Origin: Arthrobacter terricola
Lineage (GTDB): Bacteria; Actinomycetota; Actinomycetes; Actinomycetales; Micrococcaceae
DNA: 52,184 nucleotides
Assembly (NCBI RefSeq): GCF_004354015.1
Contig: NZ_SMRU01000033.1
Location: forward strand, 1-52,184
Reading direction: 5' to 3'
The notes below the pieces were generated by a model. That model was given only the letters and a program-made list of their open reading frames with translations. It was not told the origin of the DNA and did not search any database. A program made the position numbers and the translations under genes. How positions within the stretch are numbered: the stretch's first letter is position 1; each line of letters starts with the position of its first letter. Positions 1 through 8,083 of this stretch are shown here, in pieces.

Positions 1-926
1 TCTGCGTGGCGGGACAGGGCGGCGTGCACGGCCACGCCCTGGGCCACGGGCAGCAGCGCTGTCAAATAGGTCATGGTGTCCGGGGCCGGGCGCAGGCTGA
101 CGTGCCGTTCGGTCACGGCGCGGGCGGCGCGGCGGGTGACGGAGGCCGGGTCACGTCGGTACGCGGCCGCCCGGGCGGCGGCGATGACCGCACGGTCTCC
201 GGCACCGTTGAGGGTTCCGGTGTCGGGGGCCAGTTCGGCGTCGACACCGGCGCGGTCCACGGCAGTGAGGCAGGCGGTTTCCTTCACCAGCAGCGTCGCA
301 CGCCATTCGTTGAGTTGTCCGGTCTCCAGGGCGGCCAGGGTCCGGGGCATCTCCACCACCAACGCCCGGGCCAGGCCCAGGAGGCGGGAGCCTTTGGCCG
401 GGGATTCCCGCCTCGCCAAGGCCACCTGCGCGCCGACGCCTTTGCCTTGCTCCGCGGCAGGAACACCCAGGTTCGCGTGGGCACGGCGCCGGGCAGTGTC
501 GAACGCAACAGTGATCCGGGCCTGCGCCCCGGCAATCGCGGACTTCAAATCCTCCAACAGGCGCAACTGAGCAATCAACTCCACACCCGCCCCCGCGTTA
601 GCGGTGGTGGCGGTGATGTCTGGGTCACTAGTGCCGGTGCCGGTGGCGGTGGCGGTGGTGCCGGGCTCATTGGTGCTGGTGGCGGGGATTTCGGTGGTAT
701 CGGTCAAGGCGGTGTGGGTGCCGGGGCGGAACGCAACCACCGCCGCGATCGCCGCCTCGATCAGGACGAACGGATCTGCACCAGGAGCAGGACGGGGATC
801 AGTCCCGGGAAGAGCGGCGATCGGCGACCCGGCACCACGAACGGCAGCATCACGGCTCCTGTCATCGCCCGAAGGCATGTCCGCCCGCTGCTGCGTCGGC
901 AAAACCGATCCCCCAATCCCGTCCAT
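1..926 (-). CDS. DUF222 / HNH endonuclease (13E12 family), N-terminal part, runs off window edge
   Basis: An open frame runs on the minus strand from an ATG at 926 to the window edge, about 308 codons without a stop. The start reads MDGIGGSVLPTQQ. A low-complexity Thr/Ala/Pro stretch follows at about residues 70-110, then a helical DUF222-like block with AQLRLLEDLKSAIAGAQAR and a region rich in Arg/Ala helices (WRATLLVKETACL). In this actinobacterial family DUF222 precedes a C-terminal HNH nuclease; that part lies outside the window, so nuclease activity cannot be judged. These genes are multicopy in Arthrobacter genomes. A GGAAGG about 9 bases upstream could be the ribosome site. The long plus-strand open frame across the same bases is a GC-bias shadow. 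Confidence 0.85.
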   Translation of the reverse strand, partial: MDGIGGSVLPTQQRADMPSGDDRSRDAAVRGAGSPIAALPGTDPRPAPGADPFVLIEAAIAAVVAFRPGTHTALTDTTEIPATSTNEPGTTATATGTGTSDPDITATTANAGAGVELIAQLRLLEDLKSAIAGAQARITVAFDTARRRAHANLGVPAAEQGKGVGAQVALARRESPAKGSRLLGLARALVVEMPRTLAALETGQLNEWRATLLVKETACLTAVDRAGVDAELAPDTGTLNGAGDRAVIAAARAAAYRRDPASVTRRAARAVTERHVSLRPAPDTMTYLTALLPVAQGVAVHAALSRHA

Positions 927-1432
927 AACCAAAGCCTTCCAGAAGGCACCGACAAAATAAGCCCCGCCCGACCCGCGGCGGTTCTTGTTTGAAAAACCGG
1001 CTCTTGTTTTCAAAACCGGCGCCTCAAGCGACGGGACCGCGGCCGGCGTCGTCGACCTGCGTCACGCGAACAACCACCCGGATACGCGCCGGCCGCAAGC
1101 TGCCGCGTCCGCAAACCCGTTCCCTCCCGGTCCCGTCCATGCTCAAAGCCATTCAGAAGACCCCGACAATAAGAGGACCCGCACCACCGCGGCAGTTCTT
1201 GTTCGGCATTCCGGCGCTTCAAGCGACGGGATCGCGCCCGGCGTCGCCCACTCTTGCGTTGGGCGAGCCATTAACCGAAGACGTGCCCGTCTTAAGCTGC
1301 CGCGTCGGCAAATCCGCTCCCCCAATCCCGTCCGTAAACAGAGCGGTCCACGGGCCCGACATCAAAGGGCCACCCCCACCTGCGGCAGTTCTCGTTTTTC
1401 ATTCCGGCGCTTCAAGCGACGGAATGTGAATC
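887..1432. repeat. Three tandem, diverged copies of the DUF222 gene start and upstream region
   Basis: The block GCTG(C)CGCGTCGGCAAA with its downstream sequence occurs three times, beginning near 887, 1099 and 1296, so the period is about 200-212 bases. Each copy carries a version of GGGATTGGGGGATCGG read on the minus strand (codons 3-7 of the DUF222 gene), its start region, and then GCGGCAGTTCTTGTT and CGGCGCTTCAAGCGACGG. Copy 1 is the start of the live gene. Copies 2 and 3 have lost the reading frame or the start codon (copy 3 has ACG where copy 1 has ATG). The stretch 927-1530 holds no other gene. It looks like serial duplication or repeated recombination of a multicopy gene family followed by decay. 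Confidence 0.75.
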
Positions 1433-1530
1433 AAGCGCTGGGGCCCCGAAAATGACCCGCCGCGGATTCCGCTAAATGCACGTCGGATAGGCCCCGGGAC
1501 ATCGCTGAATATGTCTCAGTTAAAGCTCTA

Positions 1531-1647
1531 ATGGCTCCTCTGGCAGGCCTCGCCTGGCTACTCCTCGTCCGCCATCACGACAAACGCTTTGGGGACGCCG
1601 AAGAGGCCCGTCGAGCTGACTGGGATAAGCGCGGACGCCAACTTTGA
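1531..1647 (+). CDS. Possible small ORF, 38 aa
   Basis: An ATG at 1531 opens 38 codons to a TGA at 1645-1647. The product starts with a short hydrophobic run (APLAGLAWLLLV) and continues as a charged helix (HHDKRFGDAEEARRADWDK), which reads more like protein than like a random frame. There is no clear ribosome site, and the locus is full of decayed sequence, so it may be a remnant of a larger gene. I do not recognise a family. Confidence 0.3.
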   Translation: MAPLAGLAWLLLVRHHDKRFGDAEEARRADWDKRGRQL

Positions 1648-1749
1648 GGCGCAGACGGCCCGCATCAAAACGCGGTCGGCCCGCACTTGAACCCCGACGG
1701 CGGGGGTGCCGCTTCTCGTGGAAGCCGCTCGTCGCTCTCGATCCCCGCT

Positions 1750-2094
1750 TCCCACCAGCGGTCTGCGCGTAACTTGCAGATTCTCCATGGCGCTCCTGTT
1801 CTTCAGCGCTGCGCTTAGTCGCCCGCGGGGCGGAGCTGGATGGTTTCCTCGGCGTTGATTCCGGCCTGAGTTCGCGGCCGCGTTCGGTTTCGGCGCCGAG
1901 TTCGGCTCCGAGTTCGGCTCCGAACGCAGGGACATGTTCAGGCTCCAAAGCCAAAGGAGCATCACGATCACACCGCCGATGGCCCCGTAGGTTTTGTTGT
2001 AGTTGGCGGAGCTTGCCACAAAGAAACCGAATCCCAAGGAAGCCAGCACAAAGATCGGCCAGCGATCAAAAACGAGAAATAAAAATAAGCACGC
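1750..2094 (-). pseudogene. BrkB/YihY-family membrane protein, C-terminal relic with frameshifts
   Basis: Read on the minus strand, about 2049-1925 encodes LASLGFGFFVASSANYNKTY and then GAIGGVIVMLLWLWSL, the signature of the last membrane helices of YihY/BrkB (UPF0761) proteins. The expected continuation (FGAEL..ETERGREL) is present but one base out of frame near 1920. The next part (QAGINAEETIQL) is out by another base near 1870. A 12-base direct duplication at 1898-1909/1910-1921 repeats the GAEL codons. The N-terminal three quarters of the gene is missing: homology stops near 2065 and there is an in-frame stop just upstream at about 2096. Bases 2095-2334 show no gene. Confidence 0.75.
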
Positions 2095-2334
2095 TTAGTA
2101 TTTGAGTAAGGTTGACCATAACGCTCCTTCCCGCAGTACTCCACACGGGACGGGGCATGTTGCTGTGTGCCTCGTTCCGCGGATAGAGTCAGGGTGGGTT
2201 ATGCAGCCGGCCCTCGGAACTCTTTCCACGGAGTGATCCTTGATCCGCAGTATGCCGTACCCATTTCCCGCCGTCGTCCCCAATTATCGTGTGGCTGACC
2301 GGCACTCCGCCGCAACCACGGTGGTAGCCGGACG

Positions 2335-2574
2335 ATGAATGCCTTCCTTGCTTCTTGCCTCAATGGCGAGATGGATCCCGTCGTCGGACTCGAGCGATTG
2401 TCGGACGAAGACCTTGCCGCTTTGGCAGACGCCCTGTTCAGGCACCTCGACGCCGGTGAACCCGAGTTTGGTGCCCAGTCCTGGTACGACTCCGTCAGGG
2501 AAGAAATCGCTGCCCGCCGAGCCGGTGCCGAACTCGCCGAAGTGATAACACCCGAGCCGGACCTGGCCGGGTAA
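2335..2574 (+). CDS. Small hypothetical protein, 79 aa
   Basis: The 79-residue product is acidic and helical: LERLSDEDLAALADALFRHL followed by SWYDSVREEIAARR. Its composition and regular heptad-like helices suggest a real protein rather than a shadow, and it lies convergent with the MarR gene (61 bases between stops). No family is recognised and no enzyme motif is visible. The start ATG at 2335 lacks a good ribosome site. A GCGCGCCG/CGGCGCGC inverted repeat at 2584-2591/2629-2636 lies between the two convergent genes and might help termination. Confidence 0.5.
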   Translation: MNAFLASCLNGEMDPVVGLERLSDEDLAALADALFRHLDAGEPEFGAQSWYDSVREEIAARRAGAELAEVITPEPDLAG

Positions 2575-2635
2575 GCGGACCGCGCGCGCCGAGGGTCGCC
2601 GTCGTAATTCCCGACGCAAGCCCACAAGCGGCGCG

Positions 2636-3124
2636 CTATTCCTCAGGCATCAAAGGCGCGTGATGCCCATTGAGGGCGGCTCCGGCGGGAACCGGCACCT
2701 GGCGGTCGGCGAGTTCGCGGACTACTACCTTCAACTCCTGCCGGAACATCGATACATCGATGGGTACGTCCGCCAGGACACGCTTCTCAGCCTCGGCAGC
2801 GCGCTCAAGTGCCAGGCTGCCGTCGTTCGTCATAGAGACGACGTGCACCCGACGGTCCTCGGAACTGCGACGGCGGGAGATATGGCCGTGGACTTCAAGC
2901 CTGTTGAGGGTCTGACCCATAGTTTGGGCCTGTACCCGCACGATCTGGGCCAGCATGGTCTGCGTGATGGGGCCCGTGACGGCAAGGACTTCCAGGGCGA
3001 TAACGCCAGCGTGGGTCAGGCCGATTGCCCTGAGGTTTTCATCCCAGGAATGTTCCACGAGCCGGGCCGCTGTAGAAAGCAAGCGCCCGGTGGGCCAACG
3101 CTCAATGTCCGGCATATCCCCCAT
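2636..3124 (-). CDS. MarR-family transcriptional regulator
   Basis: The 162-aa protein has the MarR winged-helix plan. An N-terminal dimerisation helix (GRLLSTAARLVEHSWDENLR) is followed by the helix-turn-helix (TQTMLAQIVRVQAQTMGQTL) and a wing with the conserved SRRRSSEDRRVHVVSMT stretch at about residues 85-102. C-terminal helices close the dimer interface. It would act in the cytoplasm as a dimeric repressor responding to a small ligand. It lies downstream of, and on the same strand as, the 59-aa membrane protein gene, with 76 bases between them, so its target could be the amidohydrolase unit or itself. A second ATG at 3115 is an alternative start. Confidence 0.85.
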   Translation of the reverse strand: MGDMPDIERWPTGRLLSTAARLVEHSWDENLRAIGLTHAGVIALEVLAVTGPITQTMLAQIVRVQAQTMGQTLNRLEVHGHISRRRSSEDRRVHVVSMTNDGSLALERAAEAEKRVLADVPIDVSMFRQELKVVVRELADRQVPVPAGAALNGHHAPLMPEE

Positions 3125-3200
3125 TGTACGCGCACTCGGATTTTGACCCGGCGGCCCGGTCGGCGGGCGGCCGGATGGCTTGCTCCGGCGGGCGCGCCCG

Positions 3201-3380
3201 CTAGTGGTTTTGAGTACGACGGCGGCGCTTGAGCCAGGCGGTCGCGCCCCACAGCGCGATGATCAAGCAGGCGACCGCCACAATCTCCCGCCACCACACG
3301 AATGGCTGCCACAAGCCGAAAATCAGGGCCCAGACGACGAGTACACCGCTCACGTCGAGTCGAGGGGCCCTGATCTTCAT
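3201..3380 (-). CDS. Small membrane protein, 59 aa, last gene of the amidohydrolase unit
   Basis: An ATG at 3380 is preceded by AAGGAG with ideal spacing and opens 59 codons to a TAG at 3203-3201. The product has two hydrophobic segments (VSGVLVVWALIFGLW at about residues 10-24; IVAVACLIIALWGATAW at 33-49) with a Trp-rich turn between them (QPFVWWRE) and a basic tail (LKRRRRTQ). Only 18 bases separate it from the amidohydrolase stop on the same strand, so it is almost certainly co-transcribed. I do not recognise the family; it may assist the transporter or be a small stress protein. A 14-base perfect palindrome GCGGGCGCGCCCGC overlaps the stop (3188-3201). Confidence 0.7.
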   Translation of the reverse strand: MKIRAPRLDVSGVLVVWALIFGLWQPFVWWREIVAVACLIIALWGATAWLKRRRRTQNH

Positions 3381-3398
3381 GAATGTCTCCTTAGGTGT

Positions 3399-5075
3399 TC
3401 AGCACTGCCGAATCCCAACCCTACCCCGGTAGCGAACCGTCCCGCCCACTACCGTGAGGGCGACCGAAGCGGTCAGCAGCGAGTCGAGTCCGGCGTCGAA
3501 CGGGTCGGTGTCCAAAACCACGAAGTCGGCGAGCATACCCGCGGCGAGGCGGCCCAATTCGTGGTCCCGACGGCAGGAGTAGGCGGCGTCGCGCGTGGCG
3601 TGGCCCAGGGCATCGGCCAGGGTCAGCGCGTACTTCGGGAGGTTGGCGGGCAGGCTTGGATCAAGCGCGGATTTGCGCGTCGTGGCGATGTACATGTTCG
3701 GCAGGGGTTCATGCGGTGCGGTGGGGGCGTCCGATCCCAGCGCGAGGGTGGCCCCGGCGTCGGTGAATTCCGTCCAGGGGTAGGCGCGGTCCACGCGGTG
3801 GTCGCCGAGCATTGCGCGCCAGTTTTCCTGGACGGCCGGATCGGCGTGGACGGGCTGCATCGACGCCACGACGCCCAGGCGGGCGAGACGCTGGATGCTC
3901 TCTTCCGTGACCGTCTCCATATGCTCGATCCGGTGCCGCCGATCGTTCGGGCCGTTGACGCTGTTGGCGTACTCCAAGGCGTCGAGCGCTACCTCGGACG
4001 CGAGGTCGCCGATCGCATGGATGGCCACCTGGAGTCCCTCGGCATCGGCGGCGGCGACCACCGGATTCAGATATTCCGCGGGCCAAATGAGGTCCGCGTT
4101 GCTGCCGTCGGAGTACGGCTTCTTCATGGCGGCAGTGCACCCGTCGATCACGCCGTCGGCGATGATCTTGATCCCGACAACCCGCAGCCAGGGCGTATCG
4201 ATCTCCCGGCTTAGCTCCGCGGCACGGGCCACTTGCGCAAGATTCTCCTCCTGGTTTCCGCTCGGGGCCACGAGCCAGTGCGCGTTGACGCGCAACGGAA
4301 GCGTTCCTTCCCCGCGCTTGAGGAGCCGCAGCAAGGCGGCCAACTCGTCCTCGCCAAGCGCCATGTCGATCGCGCCGGTGACGCCTGTGGACAAGTAGTG
4401 TTCGAACGCCGTGGCCATGCGCTCATCGCGCTGCTGGTCTGTGGTCAGCGACGCCAGCTTCGGCCACGCGTAGTGGTGCATCGCGGTCTCCTCAAGGAAA
4501 CCGGTGGCCTCGCCCGTCTCCGGATCGCGCAGGATCCTGCCGCCGATCAGGTCCGGGGTGTCCTTGTCGATGCCCATTTCGGCCAGGGCCGCGGTGTTGA
4601 CCCACATCGAGTGGAGGTCGTTCGCGTCCAAGTACACCGGGCGGTCGGGTACGACGGCGTCAATCATCGCCGCGGTCGGCGCACCGCCGGGAATGGCCGA
4701 GAAAAGCCAACTCGTTCCGAGGATGCGCGGCGCGTCCGGGTTTGCAGCTGCGTATTCTTTGATCCGCAGCTGGATCTCCTCGAGGTCGGCGGCGTCGCGC
4801 AGGCCCACTTTCTGCATTGTGGCGCCCATCATTTCCAAGTGGGTGTGGGCGTCGATGAAGCCGGGCAGGACGAACGCTCCCCCGAGGTCGACGACGGCGG
4901 CAGGACCCGCCGGATCGGCAGGAGCCTCCGCATCAGCTGCAACCAGGCGAAGGGCCTCCGCCTCGCTGCCCACGAAGGCGAGCCTGTCGCCGTCGACGAT
5001 CATGGCTTCGGCGACGCCAGCGGCAACTTCGGCGGTGAAGATCCTGGCGTTTCGGTACAGGGTGCGTGTGCTCAC
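3399..5075 (-). CDS. Metal-dependent amidohydrolase (YtcJ-like, amidohydrolase_3 family)
   Basis: The 558-aa protein matches the YtcJ-type branch of the amidohydrolase superfamily in length and motif order. A beta-sandwich N-terminus (LYRNARIFT, VDGDRLAFVG) is followed by the metal site FIDAHTHLEM near residues 93-102. IHAIGD, the HRIEHME motif and the terminal metal Asp in LGSDAPTAP come later, before the returning sandwich (ADFVVLDTDPF). Such enzymes hydrolyse amide or ester bonds of small molecules in the cytoplasm; the substrate cannot be read from sequence. It sits directly downstream of an MFS transporter (30 bases), so uptake followed by hydrolysis is a sensible model. It is followed by the 59-aa membrane gene. 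Confidence 0.85.
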   Translation of the reverse strand: MSTRTLYRNARIFTAEVAAGVAEAMIVDGDRLAFVGSEAEALRLVAADAEAPADPAGPAAVVDLGGAFVLPGFIDAHTHLEMMGATMQKVGLRDAADLEEIQLRIKEYAAANPDAPRILGTSWLFSAIPGGAPTAAMIDAVVPDRPVYLDANDLHSMWVNTAALAEMGIDKDTPDLIGGRILRDPETGEATGFLEETAMHHYAWPKLASLTTDQQRDERMATAFEHYLSTGVTGAIDMALGEDELAALLRLLKRGEGTLPLRVNAHWLVAPSGNQEENLAQVARAAELSREIDTPWLRVVGIKIIADGVIDGCTAAMKKPYSDGSNADLIWPAEYLNPVVAAADAEGLQVAIHAIGDLASEVALDALEYANSVNGPNDRRHRIEHMETVTEESIQRLARLGVVASMQPVHADPAVQENWRAMLGDHRVDRAYPWTEFTDAGATLALGSDAPTAPHEPLPNMYIATTRKSALDPSLPANLPKYALTLADALGHATRDAAYSCRRDHELGRLAAGMLADFVVLDTDPFDAGLDSLLTASVALTVVGGTVRYRGRVGIRQC

Positions 5076-5105
5076 AAGAATTCCTTCTCTGGACGATTGC
5101 TTCAG

Positions 5106-6404
5106 CTAGACGGCTGCTGCGTGGTGGACGTTGATGGCTGGTTCCTGTGCCTCAGCGCGGGCGCGTGCCTCGACGCTCGCGGCCACGCGGGAGACCAGCA
5201 CGAAGGGAACCAGGAGGATGAAACTGAAAGCCGAGAGGATGGCGGTCAACGGAACATAGCCCAGGGCCTCGGCAACAAAGGTGCCGAACAACGGCGCAAA
5301 GGCGGAGCCGATCAGGTAAGTGCCGCTCAGCGCGGCCGACCAGAATCCGCGGGCGTCCAAGGCGACTGCAACCGAGACCACGTACATGAACGCCAAGGCA
5401 TATACCGTGTTCCAGGCGATGATCACCAGCATGTACCAGAACGGATCATTGGTCAGGCCCGCGGCAAACTTGAGGCCGCCACCCAGGAGCAGCAGGACGA
5501 TCAAAGTGGGTGTCCTGCCGAGGCGTTCGCCCGCGTAACTTACCACCGCACCGAAAACCAGGCCACCCGCCGTCGAGATGCTCAACATCAGCCCGATCTC
5601 CTGGTCGCCGATCCCGGCATGGGCGGCTCCCATGGACCCCGCGACGGCCCACAGTGAATCCTCGCCGACCGCCCAGAGTCCGAAGCAGGTCAGGAGGCTC
5701 ACTCCGGCGATCATCACGCGGCGGGATGCGCCCGCGGCCTGGCCCGGCACTGGCGGCTTGACCGCTTCAGGCGAGCGTCCGACGTCGGACCCTCCGTTCC
5801 TGGGCACGGAACCGTCCCCAGCGGTGTCCGGCATCCACCCCGCGGTGGCGGCGAACGCGAGTGCAAGGATCGCGAGGAGGCCGAAGGCACTCAGCATTCC
5901 GACGCCGAGCAGCGGAATGAGGGCCAGCACCACCGTGACGATGGCCCGGTTGGCGAGTCCGCTGATGCCGGACATGCGGTTCGGGTTACGGAGGGCCGCG
6001 AGCGCGGCCCCGCTGGACGAGATGGCCCCGCCGCCGCCAAGTCCGCCGAGGATGATCCCGGCGATGGCCAGCGGAGTCACGGGAACAAGGGCGGCGATGC
6101 CGAATCCGGCGGCCGAAAGCAGGAGACCGATGCGGGCAACAGTGCGCCTGCCGCTCAGGGCTGTCCAGCGGGAGGTCAGGAGGCAGGATATGGCGGTGCT
6201 CAACAAGCACGCAGTCATGACTGTTCCTGCCTCAGTGGGCGTGAGTCCGTGTTGGTCGACGAGCGCGATGATCATGAACGGCACGAGGTTGGCGGCCATG
6301 AAGCCGACGACGCCGATGCCGAAGGTCGAGATTCCGCGCCTGGCGGTCAGGGCTACCCGGCCTGCAGAGTCTTGGGGAGGGGAAGTGTTCAAAGGAATCT
6401 CCAC
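5106..6404 (-). CDS. MFS transporter
   Basis: The 432-aa product is a 12-helix major facilitator. Helix 1 starts at GISTFGIGVVGFMAANLVPF. The helix 2-3 loop has LTSRWTALSGRRTVAR, a degenerate form of the family GxxxDRxGRR motif. A long hydrophilic central loop (about residues 195-230) separates the two six-helix halves. A GTG at 6404 gives the full reading; a TTG at about 6392 preceded by GGAG is possible. It lies between a TetR gene and an amidohydrolase on the same strand, suggesting TetR-controlled import of the amidohydrolase substrate or export of a toxic compound. Confidence 0.85.
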   Translation of the reverse strand: MEIPLNTSPPQDSAGRVALTARRGISTFGIGVVGFMAANLVPFMIIALVDQHGLTPTEAGTVMTACLLSTAISCLLTSRWTALSGRRTVARIGLLLSAAGFGIAALVPVTPLAIAGIILGGLGGGGAISSSGAALAALRNPNRMSGISGLANRAIVTVVLALIPLLGVGMLSAFGLLAILALAFAATAGWMPDTAGDGSVPRNGGSDVGRSPEAVKPPVPGQAAGASRRVMIAGVSLLTCFGLWAVGEDSLWAVAGSMGAAHAGIGDQEIGLMLSISTAGGLVFGAVVSYAGERLGRTPTLIVLLLLGGGLKFAAGLTNDPFWYMLVIIAWNTVYALAFMYVVSVAVALDARGFWSAALSGTYLIGSAFAPLFGTFVAEALGYVPLTAILSAFSFILLVPFVLVSRVAASVEARARAEAQEPAINVHHAAAV

Positions 6405-6464
6405 GTCTTGGGGGTCGCACCGTTGCGACTCTTCGCCGTGGCCAGTGAGGAACGGATCACTAAC

Positions 6465-6477
6465 CGAAAGGCTTTCG
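6465..6477. promoter_or_regulatory. Inverted repeat, probable operator upstream of the MFS gene
   Basis: CGAAAG-G-CTTTCG is a perfect 13-base inverted repeat, flanked by AA and TT so that the symmetry extends to about 6462-6480. It lies 60 bases upstream of the MFS start and downstream of the tetR stop. Size and place fit a TetR-type operator; the regulator assignment is inference. Confidence 0.5.
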
Positions 6478-6537
6478 TTTTAGTATCCACGCAAATGACC
6501 TACAACACAACTGTTCGGTAAGAGGGAGACGCCGGCC

Positions 6538-7158
6538 CTACCTTCGGCCGGCCCTGTCCTTCCGCAAGCGCAGGCCCTCGATCAACACGTCAAGGCCGAA
6601 TTCGAAAGCCGTTTCGGCCCTGTCCGCTAGCTCCGAAACTCCATCCACGGCGCGCCCCAAAGCCGAATCGTTCCCCGGCTCCACCTCCCAGACGTTGCCC
6701 GGAGCTGCCAGGTCCAACGCCGCCCCGAGGGCGAAACTGTCGATCATCGCGAGGGCCGAGCCGACGTCGGCCCCGGCGAAACCCGCGTCCTCCAAAGCCG
6801 AAGCCATCCGCTCATACAAGGCGATGACATGGGCGTGCCGGACGGTCTGCATGACCAAGAGGGGTGCCGTTCGGGGATGCCGCGCAAAATTCTCCCGGTA
6901 GGCACGGATCTCGGACCGCAGCACATCCTCCCAATTGGCGTCCGCTGGGAGCGGTAAGGGTTCGCCTTCCGTGATGCGGCCCCGGACCAACTCCAGGATC
7001 TCTTCCCGCCCGGACACATGGTTGTAGATGGACGACTGGCTCACCCCGATCCGCGCGGCCAATTTGGGCAGGCTGAAATCGCCGGTCTCGTCAATGAGTT
7101 CCAGGGCCGTTGTGACAACGGCGTCAAGGGAAATCAACGGTTTGAGCGGGCGCGCCAT
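6538..7158 (-). CDS. TetR-family regulator of the MFS/amidohydrolase unit
   Basis: The 206-aa protein starts MARPLKPLISLDAVVTTALE and has a TetR helix-turn-helix with LPKLAARIGVSQSSIYNHV at about residues 30-48. The rest is the all-helical ligand-binding half, resembling the tetracycline-repressor C-terminal type. The ATG at 7158 has AAGGAG at proper spacing. A GGTGG-N4-CCACC inverted repeat at 7174-7187, just upstream of the ribosome site, could be an autoregulatory operator. It is first in a same-strand series with the MFS and amidohydrolase genes, which are its likely targets. Confidence 0.85.
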   Translation of the reverse strand: MARPLKPLISLDAVVTTALELIDETGDFSLPKLAARIGVSQSSIYNHVSGREEILELVRGRITEGEPLPLPADANWEDVLRSEIRAYRENFARHPRTAPLLVMQTVRHAHVIALYERMASALEDAGFAGADVGSALAMIDSFALGAALDLAAPGNVWEVEPGNDSALGRAVDGVSELADRAETAFEFGLDVLIEGLRLRKDRAGRR

Positions 7159-7218
7159 GGCGGGGTCTCCTTGGGTGGGGTACCACCAAGCTATCAGCGG
7201 AGCACCACGGGGAAATCC

Positions 7219-7953
7219 TTACAGGCCAAGGTCCTTTTCCGCGGTGACCCAGTTGCGGGCGATGGCTTTCTGGGCGTCGGCAAGCGTGACTCGGTGGGAA
7301 CAGACCGCTTTGTTCAGGCGCGTCTCGATCGCGTCTTTCGGGTTGGTGGTCCCCGGAGCCCCTTCGCGGTTCGGTTCGGGCCACAAGTTGGAGACGGCGT
7401 TCGTGCCGCCGAGTTGAAGGCTGATGAGGTGGTCGTACTCGGTGGAGGACGACGGTGCCAGGCCGTATTGCTGGAGGCTCAGCTTCTTGACCTTGTCAGT
7501 GTCCGAGACGGGGGCCCGGACCGTGGTGGTGTACCCCGACTTGCAGATCGTGCTGCTGATATTCGCCTCGGTCACGGCCGGATCGATGGCGCCAGGCGTG
7601 CACGATGCGTCCGGAAGGATCTCGCCTTTCACGGCGTCCAGGATCCGCACCTTGCATTGGTTCGGAGTGAGGGTGAGGTCTCGGCTGACCTTGTCCGGAG
7701 AGTGGATGGCCTTCGGCGCGCTTCCCTGCGCCACCGCCGCGTCGGGGACGGCAGCCGGTCCGCTGTCCCCCGGCTGGACGGGCTCGACGTCGTCCCCTGT
7801 GGCCGCGTCCGGCGTCGCGCTAGCGGTGGCCGTGGCAGGGGACGCCCCCGAGATCGCTTGGGCTTGCCGGCCAAGGTACCAGAGGCCTGCCGCAACGAGG
7901 ATCCCGATCAGGATGGTCGTGAGGAGGACTCGGGTCTTGCTTGTGAAAATCAT
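7219..7953 (-). CDS. Membrane-anchored or secreted HNH-like protein
   Basis: The 244-aa product (248 aa if the ATG at 7965 is used) begins with a signal anchor (VLLTTILIGILVAAGLWYL) and an Ala/Pro/Asp-rich linker. The C-terminal domain has paired cysteines (CTPGAIDP, TICKSGYTTTVRAP) and the motif EYDHLISLQLGG..NLWPEP near residues 175-200. The DH and the Asn-Leu-Trp-Pro-Glu-Pro block resemble the beta-beta-alpha-metal (HNH) site seen in secreted actinobacterial proteins. Nuclease activity outside the cell is therefore possible but unproved. The ATG at 7953 is preferred because AGGA lies just upstream. It is divergent from the sulfite-oxidase-like gene. Confidence 0.7.
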   Translation of the reverse strand: MIFTSKTRVLLTTILIGILVAAGLWYLGRQAQAISGASPATATASATPDAATGDDVEPVQPGDSGPAAVPDAAVAQGSAPKAIHSPDKVSRDLTLTPNQCKVRILDAVKGEILPDASCTPGAIDPAVTEANISSTICKSGYTTTVRAPVSDTDKVKKLSLQQYGLAPSSSTEYDHLISLQLGGTNAVSNLWPEPNREGAPGTTNPKDAIETRLNKAVCSHRVTLADAQKAIARNWVTAEKDLGL

Positions 7954-8083
7954 GGTTCCTGTCATGGGTGGTGGGCCGGCCTCCCCTTTCTACCGTCGAA
8001 CCACGGGCTGGTCCGTGAGGCGCGCAGGCAGTCCGGGCAAGCCGACTGATGACACCCCTGCGGACGGCGCCCATACTGGGATC

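Noticed and set aside
6..992. 328-codon plus-strand open frame
   Set aside because: It lies antisense to the DUF222 gene; the product is low-complexity Gly/Arg/Gln with no protein-like pattern, as expected for high-GC shadows.
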